The notes under the pieces were generated by a model, which had not been told where the DNA came from, ran no database searches, and saw only the letters and a list, made by a program, of their open reading frames with translations. Position numbers and translations under genes: made by a program. From Phenylobacterium sp. RIFCSPHIGHO2_01_FULL_69_31 (GTDB lineage: Bacteria; Pseudomonadota; Alphaproteobacteria; Caulobacterales; Caulobacteraceae), in assembly GCF_001824475.1 (NCBI RefSeq), contig NZ_MHXN01000011.1:89552-153551 (forward strand): a DNA stretch of 64,000 bases, in the 5' to 3' direction. Position 1 is the first letter of the stretch, and each line of letters begins with the position of its first letter. Below are positions 16,546 to 24,907 of the stretch, piece after piece.

Positions 16546-17208
16546 TCAGATCCCCCGGAGCCGGTCGCTGGTGACCTTGCTGGGCTCGGTGGCTGCGCCG
16601 ATGAAGACGGCGTTGTCGTCCGAGGACTTCAAGACGAGGGCTCCGGCGCCGATCACGTTGCGCATCCCAATGGTGATGTTGTCGCGCAGCGTTGCGTTGA
16701 CGCCGATGAAGGTCCCGGCGCCGATCTCGCAGTTGCCGGAGATGACGGCGTGGGAGGCGATGAAGCAGTTGTCGCCGATGCGGGTGTGGTGCCCCACGTG
16801 GTTGCCCGACCACATGATCACGTTCCGGCCCACGGTGACGTAGGGCTGGATAACGTTCTGCTCCATGATGATCGTGTTGGGGTTCGCCACGAACTTCGGC
16901 CAGACCGCGGCGCGCGGGCTGACGTGGCTGGTCAGGGTGTAGCCCTTGGCCTCGGCGGCCGCGACTTTGGCTTCGCGGAGCTTGTTCACGCCCTTGAAGC
17001 TGACCGCGACGAACATCTCGTGGGTTTCGGGCGGATAGCGGGCCTCGACCTCCTCGAAGGCCACGACCGGAAGGCCCAGATGCTCGGCGGCCGTGAGATA
17101 CTCGGCGTCCACCGTCCAGGCGACGACGTTCCGGCCGCCCTCTTCGGCGAGGTAATAGTGGATGACCTCCGCCACCTGACCCATTCCGAAGATCACGACA
17201 TCGCGCAT
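16546..17208 (-). CDS. NeuD/PglD-like sugar O/N-acyltransferase (left-handed beta-helix)
   Basis: A 220-residue protein. The N-terminal part is a Rossmann-like sugar-nucleotide domain (VVIFGMGQVAEVIHYYLAEE), the C-terminal part is hexapeptide repeats (NTIIMEQNVIQPYVTVGRNV, HHTRIGDNCFIASHAVISGN, IGMRNVIGAGALV). The likely catalytic His is in SGNHVGHHTRIG. Such enzymes acetylate an amino sugar or sialic/pseudaminic acid. A 79-bp gap from the aminotransferase gene contains ATGGTTAA, so an internal promoter is possible. Confidence 0.87.
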   Translation of the reverse strand: MRDVVIFGMGQVAEVIHYYLAEEGGRNVVAWTVDAEYLTAAEHLGLPVVAFEEVEARYPPETHEMFVAVSFKGVNKLREAKVAAAEAKGYTLTSHVSPRAAVWPKFVANPNTIIMEQNVIQPYVTVGRNVIMWSGNHVGHHTRIGDNCFIASHAVISGNCEIGAGTFIGVNATLRDNITIGMRNVIGAGALVLKSSDDNAVFIGAATEPSKVTSDRLRGI

Positions 17209-17256
17209 GGCGCCTACCTCAAGCCCCTGCCGAGTCTCGGCGAGCGCGGCTACGGA

Positions 17257-17264
17257 ATGGTTAA
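17257..17264 (-). promoter_or_regulatory. TTAACCAT motif (CtrA half-site-like)
   Basis: On the minus strand TTAACCAT lies 49 bp upstream of the acyltransferase start, in the widest gap of the operon. The same octamer occurs at 9012-9019 and 11793-11800. TTAA-based boxes bind the cell-cycle regulator CtrA in Caulobacterales. Function here is inference. Confidence 0.3.
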
Positions 17265-17287
17265 TGGCGCGCCTCGCGGCGGCGGCG

Positions 17288-18478
17288 CTAAACCCCCGAC
17301 AGCGCGTGCCGGAGGGCGGCGGCGATGCGGCCGATCTCGGCGCTGGTGAGATCGATGGAGAAGGGCAGGCCGATCACGCGGCGGCCGAGGCGATCGGTGG
17401 CGTCGAGGGGCTCGCGCGGCAGGTCGGCGAAGGCGGGGCTCGCGTGGCAGCCCAGGCCCCACCAGCGGCGGGTGTCGACCCCCTGGGCGGCGAGGCTGGC
17501 CTCGACGGCGTCCGCCGCGTCCTGCGGCAACGTCACGCAGCAGACGCTGGTGATCCAGTCCGCGCCCCAGCCGGGCTGAAACTCGACCTGCGGCAGGCCG
17601 GTGAGGCCGATCCGCAGCATCTGGGCGGCGCGCAGGAAGCGCAGGCGGTCCGCCGGCCAGCCGTCGAGCGAGGCGAGGCCGACCGCCGCGGTGTACTCGG
17701 AGAGCTTGGCGTTGGTGGCGGGCAGAAGAGAGTCGCGGCTGCCGCGGAAGCCGAAAGTGGACAGCGCGCGGACCTTGGCCGCCAGATCGGCATCGTCGGT
17801 GGCGAGGAAGCCGCCTTCGCCCGCGCCGGCCACCTTGGTGGCGTGCAGGCTCACGACCAGGGGCAGGCGCGCGTCGTCGGCGGTGTCGAAACCGGCGGCG
17901 GCGTCCACGAGCACGGGGACGCCGGTCGTCTCACGGAAGGCGCGCCATGCGGCCAGGTCCAGCGGACGGCCGAACGGCGAGACTGGGATGGCGCCCACCA
18001 CGGGACCGGGCGCCTGGGAAAGCCGCGCCGCCAGCGCGGCCGGATCCAGGCTCCAGGTCTGTTCGTCCACGTCCACGAACCACGGCACGAGACCGGCCTG
18101 GAGGACGGCGTGCGCGGTCGCCACGAAGGTCCAGGCGGGCATGGCGACGAGGCCGCCCGCCGGCAGCTCCATGGCCATGAGCGTCAAGGCCAGGGCCTGG
18201 GTGCCGTTCGCCACCGTGATGACGCGCGTGCCCTCCGGAAAACGCTGGGACAGACGGTCTTCAAGCTCGGTCAGCAGGGGGCCGAAGTTGGAATACCAGC
18301 GGGCCTCGTCGATGCGCTGCAGATAGGGGAGGATGGTTTCGGCCAGAGGCAGGCGGGGACGCGCCACCACCAGCCGCGCATCGGCCTCAGCATGCGTCCT
18401 GCGCAACGGCGCCTGGTTTACGGCCAAACCGGTCCCCTCCGGAAATACCGGCTCATGGGGCCACAGCACGGTTAACAC
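17288..18478 (-). CDS. DegT/DnrJ/EryC1/StrS-family PLP-dependent sugar aminotransferase
   Basis: A protein of up to 396 residues of the sugar aminotransferase family. The PLP lysine is in SLHATKVAGAGEGGF. Other marks are RWYSNFGPLLTELE, NGTQALALTLMAM, PAWTFVATAHAVL and FGFRGSRD. The family aminates 3- or 4-keto deoxy sugars on nucleotide carriers. PseC would be the classic pseudaminate enzyme, but this protein is not clearly PseC. The longest frame starts at GTG 18478 without a good ribosome site; TTG at 18427 follows GGAGGGGACCGG and is equally plausible (379 residues). It follows pseG by about 20 bp. Confidence 0.87.
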   Translation of the reverse strand: MLTVLWPHEPVFPEGTGLAVNQAPLRRTHAEADARLVVARPRLPLAETILPYLQRIDEARWYSNFGPLLTELEDRLSQRFPEGTRVITVANGTQALALTLMAMELPAGGLVAMPAWTFVATAHAVLQAGLVPWFVDVDEQTWSLDPAALAARLSQAPGPVVGAIPVSPFGRPLDLAAWRAFRETTGVPVLVDAAAGFDTADDARLPLVVSLHATKVAGAGEGGFLATDDADLAAKVRALSTFGFRGSRDSLLPATNAKLSEYTAAVGLASLDGWPADRLRFLRAAQMLRIGLTGLPQVEFQPGWGADWITSVCCVTLPQDAADAVEASLAAQGVDTRRWWGLGCHASPAFADLPREPLDATDRLGRRVIGLPFSIDLTSAEIGRIAAALRHALSGV

Positions 18479-18486
18479 GCTGTTAG
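18472..18486. promoter_or_regulatory. Near-consensus CtrA-type box (TTAA-N7-TTAG)
   Basis: TTAACACGCTGTTAG lies at the pseG/aminotransferase junction. It matches TTAA-N7-TTAA with one change. If real it would drive the operon from the aminotransferase onward and would favour the TTG start at 18427. This is one mismatch off consensus in a long sequence, so chance is possible. Confidence 0.3.
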
Positions 18487-18497
18487 AGGCCCTGCGG

Positions 18498-19517
18498 TCA
18501 GGCGTCGCGGGCGCCGATCAGGTTGAGGAAGGCTTCGGCGACGCGGCCGGCGCCCAGGCCGTCGCAGACGCCGGCGCTGTTGGCGGCCAGCTGGCGGCGC
18601 AGGTTCGCGTCGCGCAGGAGCCGCATCAGGTGGCGGTCGATTACCTGGTCGAAGTCGGCTTCGCCGGCGTCGGCCACGAGGGCGGCCTCCCGCTCGGCCA
18701 TGGCGCGGGCGGCGCCCCGCTGGTTGTCGGCCAGCACCACCATCAGCGACGGCAGTCCAACCACGCAGCGCTCCCAGGTGGCCGATCCGGCCGCGCCGAC
18801 GCCCAGGTCGGCCTCGGCGGTCAGGCGCGCCATGTGCGGGGTGTCGACATGCAGCATCAGGCGCGGGTCGCGGCGGGCGATCTTGGTCAGCGCGGGGAGG
18901 CTGGGCGCCGCGCCGCCCAGAACCACGTCCAGGCCGATGTCGTGGATGCGAGGCCGCAGCAGGTCGACGACGCGGCCCGTGATCCCGCCGACATCGGTCA
19001 GGCCCATGGAGACGAGGATCCGCAGCACGGGCTCGCCTCTCCACGCGAGGGCCGGCTCGCGCACGGCGGCGAACTCGGGGCGGACCGGGGCGTAGACGGG
19101 GCCAAGGAGCAGGCGCGTGGCCTCGTCGGTCAGCCCCAGATAGTCGGCGGCTTTCCGCTCTGGGCCGGAGTCGAGAACGATGTCGGCGCCCAGCGGCCGG
19201 TCGGCCAGATCGTCGATCACCAGCACCGGGCGGCCGCGCGCCATGGCGCGGTGGTCCGGTTCGGCCAGGCCGTAGTGGTCGAAGACGATGGCGTCGAAGG
19301 CCTCCCGGGCCGCCGCGGCAGCCAGGTCGTCGCCCGCGATCCGCGGGACTTCGGGGGCGAAGGCTTCCAAGAGTTCGCCGGCCATCGGCGGCCCGAGGAA
19401 GACGCAGGCCGCGCCCTGGGCGGTGAGCGCCCGGGCCAGGGTCAGGGAGCGCATGACGTGTCCGCCGCCCACAGCTGGGCCGGCGTCGACGACGAAGAGA
19501 ATGCGCGGTCCGGTCAT
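18498..19517 (-). CDS. pseG: UDP-2,4-diacetamido-2,4,6-trideoxy-L-altrose hydrolase-like protein (PseG/FlmD)
   Basis: A 339-residue GT-B-fold enzyme. PseG removes UDP from the altrose intermediate just before the PseI condensation. Visible: the N-terminal loop GPAVGGGHVMRSLTLA (catalytic His in GGGH), FDAIVFDHYGL, and the nucleotide-binding region GVGAAGSATWERCVVGLPSL with VLADNQ. The Caulobacter counterpart is FlmD, needed for flagellin glycosylation. It is the first gene of the glycan operon. The other pseudaminate genes (pseB, pseC, pseF, pseH) are not clearly present in the window. Confidence 0.88.
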   Translation of the reverse strand: MTGPRILFVVDAGPAVGGGHVMRSLTLARALTAQGAACVFLGPPMAGELLEAFAPEVPRIAGDDLAAAAAREAFDAIVFDHYGLAEPDHRAMARGRPVLVIDDLADRPLGADIVLDSGPERKAADYLGLTDEATRLLLGPVYAPVRPEFAAVREPALAWRGEPVLRILVSMGLTDVGGITGRVVDLLRPRIHDIGLDVVLGGAAPSLPALTKIARRDPRLMLHVDTPHMARLTAEADLGVGAAGSATWERCVVGLPSLMVVLADNQRGAARAMAEREAALVADAGEADFDQVIDRHLMRLLRDANLRRQLAANSAGVCDGLGAGRVAEAFLNLIGARDA

Positions 19518-19603
19518 GGCCTTGCCTCGCCCGGCAATGGGGCGACGTCGGGGCGGGGGAGCGCGGCGCCGATCATGGCCCCCGTGATGAGCCGATGCGG
19601 CCC

Positions 19604-19634
19604 AAAAGCAAAGGGCCGCCCCGAAGGGCGGCCC
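19604..19634 (-). terminator. Rho-independent terminator of the RTX gene
   Basis: On the minus strand a 9-bp perfect stem GGGCCGCCC / GGGCGGCCC closes a TTCG tetraloop and is followed by TTTGCTTTT. It lies 23 bp after the RTX stop codon, between that gene and pseG. It should separate the two transcripts. Confidence 0.9.
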
Positions 19635-19656
19635 AGGAACCCCGATGAGGGTTCGG

Positions 19657-21915
19657 TTAGATGAAGTTGGTTTCGGAGATGTCGGTCAGCGCCTTGCCGG
19701 TCAGCAGGATCGCATCGTCGGCCGTCCCGTCGGCGTTGCCATCGACGAAGACGACCACATCCGAGCCGACCAGGATGGAGACGTAGATGACCGTGTTGTC
19801 CATCGCCGTGTTGGCCAGGGCCAGCGCGGCGGCGAAGTCGGTCGCCGAGGTGATCTCGAGGTAGTTTGCCCCGGTGCCCGCGTCGTCGATGTCGATGAAG
19901 TCGGCCGCGGCCCAATCGGTGATGGTGTCGATCGAGCCCGAGCTCGCCACGCCGCTGTCGCTGGCGGCGAACACGAAGGTGTCCGCACCCGTGCCGCCGG
20001 TCATCACGTCGCGGAGCGCGCCACCCGTGATGGTGTCCGTGCCCGACCCGGCGGTGATGGTGTCGGTGCCCGCGCCGCCGCTGACGACGTTGGCGCCTTC
20101 GCCCGCACCGATGCTGTCATTGCCGGCCGCAGCGGTGATGGTGTCGTTGCCGCTGGTCGCCGTGATGCTGTCGGAGCCGCCGCCGGTCGTGATGCTGTTC
20201 GCACCCGCGCCGCCGTCGACGATGTTGTCGTCGGAGCCGCCCCCGGTGATGGTGTCCGCGCCTTCGCCACCCTGGATGGCCGCGCGGCCGCCGAAGGTGA
20301 TGATGTCGTCGCCGGTCCCGCCGTTGACCAGATCGACGCCGCCCGCGCTGGTGGTCGAGACGGAGATCGTGTCGTTGCCGGCGCCGCCGTTGACGGAGTC
20401 GTTTCCGGTCCCGGTCGAGACGCTGTCCGCGCCGCCGCCGGTGGTGACGGTGTTGTTGCCGTCCCCTGCGTCGACCGTGTTGGCGCCTTCGCCGGCGCTC
20501 ACGTTGTCGTTGCCGTCGCCGGTGGAGAGGCTGTCGGCGCCGGAGCCGGACGTCACGGAGTCGTTGCCCGTACCCGAGGCGAGGCTGTTGACGCCCTCGC
20601 CCAGCGCAATGGTCGCGTGCCCGCTGGTCGTCGAGACGGTGTCGTCGCCGGCGCCGGTGCTGATCGAGATCGCGGCCGTGGAGCCGGTGACGGTGTCGTT
20701 GCCTTCGCCGCCGACGACCGTGCCGCCGCCGCCGGTGACGGAGATCACATTGGCGCCCGCGCCGGCGTCTATGGAGTTGACGCCCGCGCCGCCGGCGATG
20801 GTGTCGTTGCCCGTACCGGTACTGATCGTGTCGTCGCCCGTGCCCGTGGTGACGCTGTCGGTCCCGGCGTCGGTGGTGACCCGGTTGGCGCCATCGCCGG
20901 CCGCCACGGTGTCGTTGCCGTCCCCGGTCGTGATCAGGTCTGCGTCGGTCCCGCTGACGATGCTGTCGTTGCCAGCGCCGGTGGTGATCGTGTTGTCGCC
21001 GTCGCCTGCGTTGATCGAGTTCGCACCCGCGCCGCCGTCGATCACGTCCGCGCCGCCGGTGCTCGCGAGGGTGTCGTCACCCGCGCCGAGCGAGATGTTG
21101 TTGGCGCCCGCGCCGCCGTCGACGGAGTCGTTTCCGTCACCCGCGTTGATGGTGTCGGCGCCGCCGCCGGCCGTGATCGTGTCGGCGCCGATACCGCCAT
21201 CGAGCGAGTCAGCGCCGCCGTTGCCCGTGACGACGTCGTCGCCATCCTGACCGCCGAGCGTATCGGCGGCGGTGGAGCCGGCGATCGTGTCGTTGCCCAG
21301 GTTGCCGAGGACGTAGTCGCCGCCGCCCTGGTTGGCGTTGATGTTGTCGTTGCCTTGGCCGCCCAGCAGCAGGTCGAGGCCCGCGCCGCCGGTGATGGTG
21401 TCGTCGCCGAGATTGCCCTGGGCGAACTGCAGGACCGACGCGGTGGCGAAGCCGCCGACGTCGATGGTGTCGTTGTCGCGGCCGCCGTAGATGACGTCGT
21501 CGCCGCCTTCGCCCGACAGCGTGTCCTCACCCTGGTTGCCCTGGAGCACGTCGTTGCCGTCGCCGCCGCGGAGCGAATCGTCGCCGGTGCCGCCGTAGAG
21601 GCCGTCGGCGGCGGACCCGCCCTGCACCGTATCGTCGCCGGTCGTGCCCGCGTAGAGCAGCGAGCTGTCGGCGAAGATGGCGGCCGAGCCGCCCATGTTC
21701 GAGGTGGCGCGGAAGCCGCCCGGATCCGAGAATTGCAGCGTCTTGGTCGGCGCCGTCAGCACCACGTAGTCCGGCGTGTTGACGGTGAAGGGTACGAAGC
21801 TCACCGACACCTGCGCGGCCGTCACCGTCTGGTTGGTGAAGATCATCTGGTCGGTCGCGGAATTGAAGGACGCCGCCTGCGCAGCGGTCATTTCCTCAAA
21901 GAAGTAAGTCGCCAC
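19657..21915 (-). CDS. Secreted RTX (hemolysin-type calcium-binding repeat) protein
   Basis: A 752-residue acidic, Gly/Asp/Asn/Ser/Thr-rich protein with no Sec signal. Residues about 1-85 form a unique head (ATYFFEEMTAAQAASFNSAT). About 90-640 are RTX-type nonapeptides such as GGTGDDSLRGGDGND. The tail (DVMTGGTGADTFVFAAS to ISETNFI) resembles the type I secretion region of Caulobacter S-layer and protease proteins. GTG at 21915 was chosen because GGGGG lies 7 nt upstream; an ATG at 21969 would add 18 residues. It could be a surface-layer or matrix protein. No type I exporter genes are in the window. Confidence 0.85.
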   Translation of the reverse strand: MATYFFEEMTAAQAASFNSATDQMIFTNQTVTAAQVSVSFVPFTVNTPDYVVLTAPTKTLQFSDPGGFRATSNMGGSAAIFADSSLLYAGTTGDDTVQGGSAADGLYGGTGDDSLRGGDGNDVLQGNQGEDTLSGEGGDDVIYGGRDNDTIDVGGFATASVLQFAQGNLGDDTITGGAGLDLLLGGQGNDNINANQGGGDYVLGNLGNDTIAGSTAADTLGGQDGDDVVTGNGGADSLDGGIGADTITAGGGADTINAGDGNDSVDGGAGANNISLGAGDDTLASTGGADVIDGGAGANSINAGDGDNTITTGAGNDSIVSGTDADLITTGDGNDTVAAGDGANRVTTDAGTDSVTTGTGDDTISTGTGNDTIAGGAGVNSIDAGAGANVISVTGGGGTVVGGEGNDTVTGSTAAISISTGAGDDTVSTTSGHATIALGEGVNSLASGTGNDSVTSGSGADSLSTGDGNDNVSAGEGANTVDAGDGNNTVTTGGGADSVSTGTGNDSVNGGAGNDTISVSTTSAGGVDLVNGGTGDDIITFGGRAAIQGGEGADTITGGGSDDNIVDGGAGANSITTGGGSDSITATSGNDTITAAAGNDSIGAGEGANVVSGGAGTDTITAGSGTDTITGGALRDVMTGGTGADTFVFAASDSGVASSGSIDTITDWAAADFIDIDDAGTGANYLEITSATDFAAALALANTAMDNTVIYVSILVGSDVVVFVDGNADGTADDAILLTGKALTDISETNFI

Positions 21916-22044
21916 TGTGCGGCCCCCGTATACGAATCGGTTGGTGTCCCTTGCGGGCAGGCTATCCACAAATCCTTAGACAAAGTTACCGCAGGGCGCG
22001 AGCCGGGCGAGAAAACCTAGCCTAAAGTTGAGCCGGGGCCGGCG

Positions 22045-23013
22045 TCAGGCCGATCCGTCGTAACGGTGCAGCAGTTCGCGGGCGGCTCGATCGGTTTCTA
22101 GCAGGGGCGCATAAGGCGGCGCTGTCAACTCGCCGACAAAGGGACGTGCGATGTTCCGTCGCTGCAGTTCGGCGTGGAAGCGGGCGAGCTTGGCGCTGCG
22201 GCCGTCCATGGGAAGCACGAAGAGCGGCTTGCCGGTCGCCGCGGCGTCGGTGGCGAGGTTGGTGGAGTCCTCGGTGACCAGGATGGCGTCGGCGGCGGCC
22301 AGGAACGCGAAGTAGGGGTTCTCACCCGCCCCTTCCCAGATGATCCCCGGCAGATGGCGCAGGGCCGCGGTCATCGCCTGCTGCGCCGCGACCGGCGTTC
22401 GCCGGGTGAACGAGAGCAGCAGCGCGCCCCCGGCCCCCTCGACCGCGGAGGCGATCGCGGCGGACAGTGCGCGCGCCCGCGCCGGCGACAGGTCGTGGGC
22501 CTTGGACTTGCCGCCGACGATCACGGCTACGCGCGGGTGGGGCAGGGGCGCCAGCCGCTCCTGGAACCGGGCGAGCTCCAGCCCGAGCTTCTCGGCGGTG
22601 ATCCGGTTGGGCGCCCCCAGGATCGGAAAGACGTTGGGGCCGGCGAGGCCGTCGTGTTCCGGGGGAACCACCAGGTCGAAGCTGGAGAGGGGCGCCTTGG
22701 GATCCTGGAGCTGCACGACGAAGGTGCGCCCTTCGCTCCATTTCAGCATGCGGGTGGAGAGCGGCAGCGTGGCCCGCCCGGCGGCGATCCATATGTCGGG
22801 ATAGGGGGCGGCGATGGGGTCGCCGCTTTGCGCCCGGGGCGGAATCAGCCGCCAGGGCAGCCGGCCGAGACCGGCGCGCCAGCCGATCCGCTTGACCGCG
22901 ATGTGCGCCGGCTTCAGGCGCGCGACCGCTTCGGCCAGGCCCAGGGCCTGGGCTTCGATGCCGGCGCGGCCGTCCGAGACGGCCCAAATCCTCAGGGGAC
23001 GCGGGGCCGCCAT
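22045..23013 (-). CDS. ELM1/GtrOC1-like family protein (DUF1022)
   Basis: A 322-residue protein of the mitochondrial-fission-ELM1 family, widespread in alphaproteobacteria. It has a GT-B-like appearance: the start LRIWAVSDGRAGIEAQALGLA, a middle PHPRVAVIVGGKSKAHDLSP, and the family motif AAADAILVTEDSTNLATDAAATGKPLFVLPM. The reaction is not established. Sugar-related fold and the nearby glycan operon make a glycosyltransferase-type activity plausible but unproven. It ends 10 bp from the greA gene on the same strand, so they may be co-transcribed. Confidence 0.85.
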   Translation of the reverse strand: MAAPRPLRIWAVSDGRAGIEAQALGLAEAVARLKPAHIAVKRIGWRAGLGRLPWRLIPPRAQSGDPIAAPYPDIWIAAGRATLPLSTRMLKWSEGRTFVVQLQDPKAPLSSFDLVVPPEHDGLAGPNVFPILGAPNRITAEKLGLELARFQERLAPLPHPRVAVIVGGKSKAHDLSPARARALSAAIASAVEGAGGALLLSFTRRTPVAAQQAMTAALRHLPGIIWEGAGENPYFAFLAAADAILVTEDSTNLATDAAATGKPLFVLPMDGRSAKLARFHAELQRRNIARPFVGELTAPPYAPLLETDRAARELLHRYDGSA

Positions 23014-23023
23014 CGGGCGGGGG

Positions 23024-23497
23024 TCAGACCCACTCGACCTTGGTGATCTCGTAGGACTTGCCGCCGCCGGGGGTCATGACCTCCACGACGTCGCCCGTCT
23101 CCTTGCCGATGATCGCCCGCGCGATCGGCGAGGTGATCGAGACGCGGCCGCTCTTCACGTCGGCCTCGTGCTCGCCCACGATCTGGTAGCGGGCCTCCTC
23201 CTCGGTGTCCTCGTCGACCACCGAGACGGTGGCGCCGAACTTCACCTGGCTGCCCGACAGCTTGGAGACGTCGATCACCTGGGCCCGCGCCATGCGGTCT
23301 TCGATGTCGGCGATCTGGCCTTCGATCCAGCCCTGGCGCTCCTTGGCCGCGTGATACTCGGCGTTCTCGGAGAGATCGCCGTGCGCGCGCGCCTCGGCGA
23401 TCGCCGCAATCACGGCGGGCCGCTCGATCGTCTTCAAACGCTTCAGTTCTTCGTCCAGGGCCTTGTAGCCCTCGACGGTCATCGGAACTTTTTCCAT
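23024..23497 (-). CDS. greA: Transcription elongation factor GreA
   Basis: A 157-residue factor that enters the RNA polymerase secondary channel and stimulates cleavage of backtracked RNA. The N-terminal coiled coil (residues about 1-75) starts [20 protein letters not shown] and carries the tip acidic residues in [17 protein letters not shown]. The C-terminal FKBP-like part has [20 protein letters not shown]. Length is standard. It is upstream of and close to the ELM1-family gene. Confidence 0.97.
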   Translation of the reverse strand: MEKVPMTVEGYKALDEELKRLKTIERPAVIAAIAEARAHGDLSENAEYHAAKERQGWIEGQIADIEDRMARAQVIDVSKLSGSQVKFGATVSVVDEDTEEEARYQIVGEHEADVKSGRVSITSPIARAIIGKETGDVVEVMTPGGGKSYEITKVEWV

Positions 23498-23716
23498 CGT
23501 GACTCGAGGTTCGCCTTGGTGATCCCCACCCCGGCCGCGGGCGAATGCGACCCGGGGGCAAAGAAGCTAGGATTGTGCGCCGCAAAAATCAAGGGTGGGG
23601 CGGGAGAAGCCGCCTATCGGGGAGGCGCCCGTGATCGCCGACCCCCGCCGATCCGACCTGCGCCTCGCCAATCCGGGGCGTTCGCACTACCTGTGCCTGG
23701 ACCTCAGGAGTGCGCC

Positions 23717-24352
23717 ATGGCCGCCAAGCGCGGGATCACCCTCTATCACTCGCCGGGCAGCCGGGCGTTCACCGCCTACTGGATGCTGGAGGAGATCGGC
23801 GTCGCCTTCGACGTCCGGACCGTGGACATCCGCAAGGGCGAGCAGAAGGCGGCGGCCTATCTGAAGCTCAACCCGGCCGGCAAGGTGCCGACCCTGACCG
23901 ACGGTGAGGTAGTGGTGAGCGAGAACCCCGCCATCGCGATCTACCTGGCCGACCGCTATAGCTACGGGACCCTGGCGCCGCGGATCGAGGACAGGGACCG
24001 CGGGGCCTACCTGAAGTGGATGGTCTACGCGACGGCGGTCGTGGACCCGGTGGCCTCGCTGCACGCGCAGAAGATCGACCTGCCGGGTTCGGACGTGGGC
24101 TTCGGCGCATTCGACGACATGGTGCACGCGCTGACCACGACGCTGGCGTCGCGCAAATGGCTGCTGGGCGACCGGTTCAGCGCCGCCGACGTGGTGCTGG
24201 GCGGCACCGTCTCGCGGCTGTTCTACCAGAAGGTCCTGCCCGAGCACCCGGTGCTGGTGGAGTACAACGCCCGCCTGACCCAGCGCGAGGCGTACCATCG
24301 GGCGGCCGACGCCACCTGGCCGGCGCACCTCTATCCGACCTTCCAGCACTGA
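23717..24352 (+). CDS. Glutathione S-transferase family protein
   Basis: A 211-residue protein with an N-terminal thioredoxin-fold GST domain (ITLYHSPGSRAFTAYWMLEE, NPAGKVPTLTDGEVVVSENPAIAIYLADRY) and an all-helical C-terminal domain. The glutathione-binding SENPA replaces the usual ES-A loop in the normal way. The catalytic residue may be Ser in SPGSR. No substrate can be inferred. The ATG at 23717 is placed by homology to the family start. It is a single-gene unit convergent with the P-loop protein. Confidence 0.9.
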   Translation: MAAKRGITLYHSPGSRAFTAYWMLEEIGVAFDVRTVDIRKGEQKAAAYLKLNPAGKVPTLTDGEVVVSENPAIAIYLADRYSYGTLAPRIEDRDRGAYLKWMVYATAVVDPVASLHAQKIDLPGSDVGFGAFDDMVHALTTTLASRKWLLGDRFSAADVVLGGTVSRLFYQKVLPEHPVLVEYNARLTQREAYHRAADATWPAHLYPTFQH

Positions 24353-24359
24353 GGCCGGG

Positions 24360-24860
24360 TCAGGCGCTCTCGCTGACGATCGCGCCTGCGAGCTCGTCGG
24401 CATCGGGCGTCTCGAACACGCCTTCGATGAACTCGAAGTGCTCGGGCTTGACCTCGATGGCGAAGTTCTCGCCGCGGATGACGTTGCGCTCGGCCACGCG
24501 CGCACGCCGCACCTCGACCGGCGCCGTGACGAAATGGAACTGCAGGGGCAGGCCCGCCCCCTCGGCGATCTCCCGCACGCGGGCGCGGTCGTCCTTCCGC
24601 ATCAGGCCGATGTCGAGGATCACGGGCACGCCCGTCGCCAGCACGCCGGCGGCGACCGACCAGATCTGGGCCTCGCACCGCTGCACCCGCTCGATCATCC
24701 ACTCGTATTCGATGGGCTGCGGCATGTCCGGCGCGAAGAGCTGGGCCATCCATTCGTCCAGCACGAAGGCCACCGCCTTCTCCCGGCGCGCGAAGGCGTG
24801 GGCGTAGAGGGTCTTGCCGGCGCCTGAGGGGCCGAAGATCACATGCAGGGTCGCAGCCAT
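24360..24860 (-). CDS. P-loop AAA/zeta-type kinase-like protein
   Basis: A 166-residue nucleotide-binding protein. Walker A is FGPSGAGKTLYAHAF at residues about 9-23. An Asp-containing strand (AFVLDEWM) and a kinase-like lid (RRARVAERN) follow, the layout of small chloramphenicol-phosphotransferase/zeta-type kinases. Substrate is unknown. No antitoxin partner is adjacent, so a toxin role is not supported. It ends 8 bp from the convergent GST gene. Confidence 0.8.
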   Translation of the reverse strand: MAATLHVIFGPSGAGKTLYAHAFARREKAVAFVLDEWMAQLFAPDMPQPIEYEWMIERVQRCEAQIWSVAAGVLATGVPVILDIGLMRKDDRARVREIAEGAGLPLQFHFVTAPVEVRRARVAERNVIRGENFAIEVKPEHFEFIEGVFETPDADELAGAIVSESA

Positions 24861-24907
24861 CCCGGCCGTCTAGCGGACCGCGGCCGAAAGGTCGACTTGA
24901 CGCCCTT

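Noticed and set aside
19645..22020. 791-residue plus-strand open frame opposite the RTX gene
   Set aside because: It is the mirror of a highly repetitive, GC-rich coding region. Its product is a Val/Ala/Gly/Asp/Arg run without domains, whereas the minus strand gives a coherent RTX protein with a terminator.
24360..24860. Zeta-toxin reading of the small P-loop protein
   Set aside because: The Walker A motif fits, but there is no antitoxin gene next to it and it is a single gene beside a GST. A toxin-antitoxin call is not supported.
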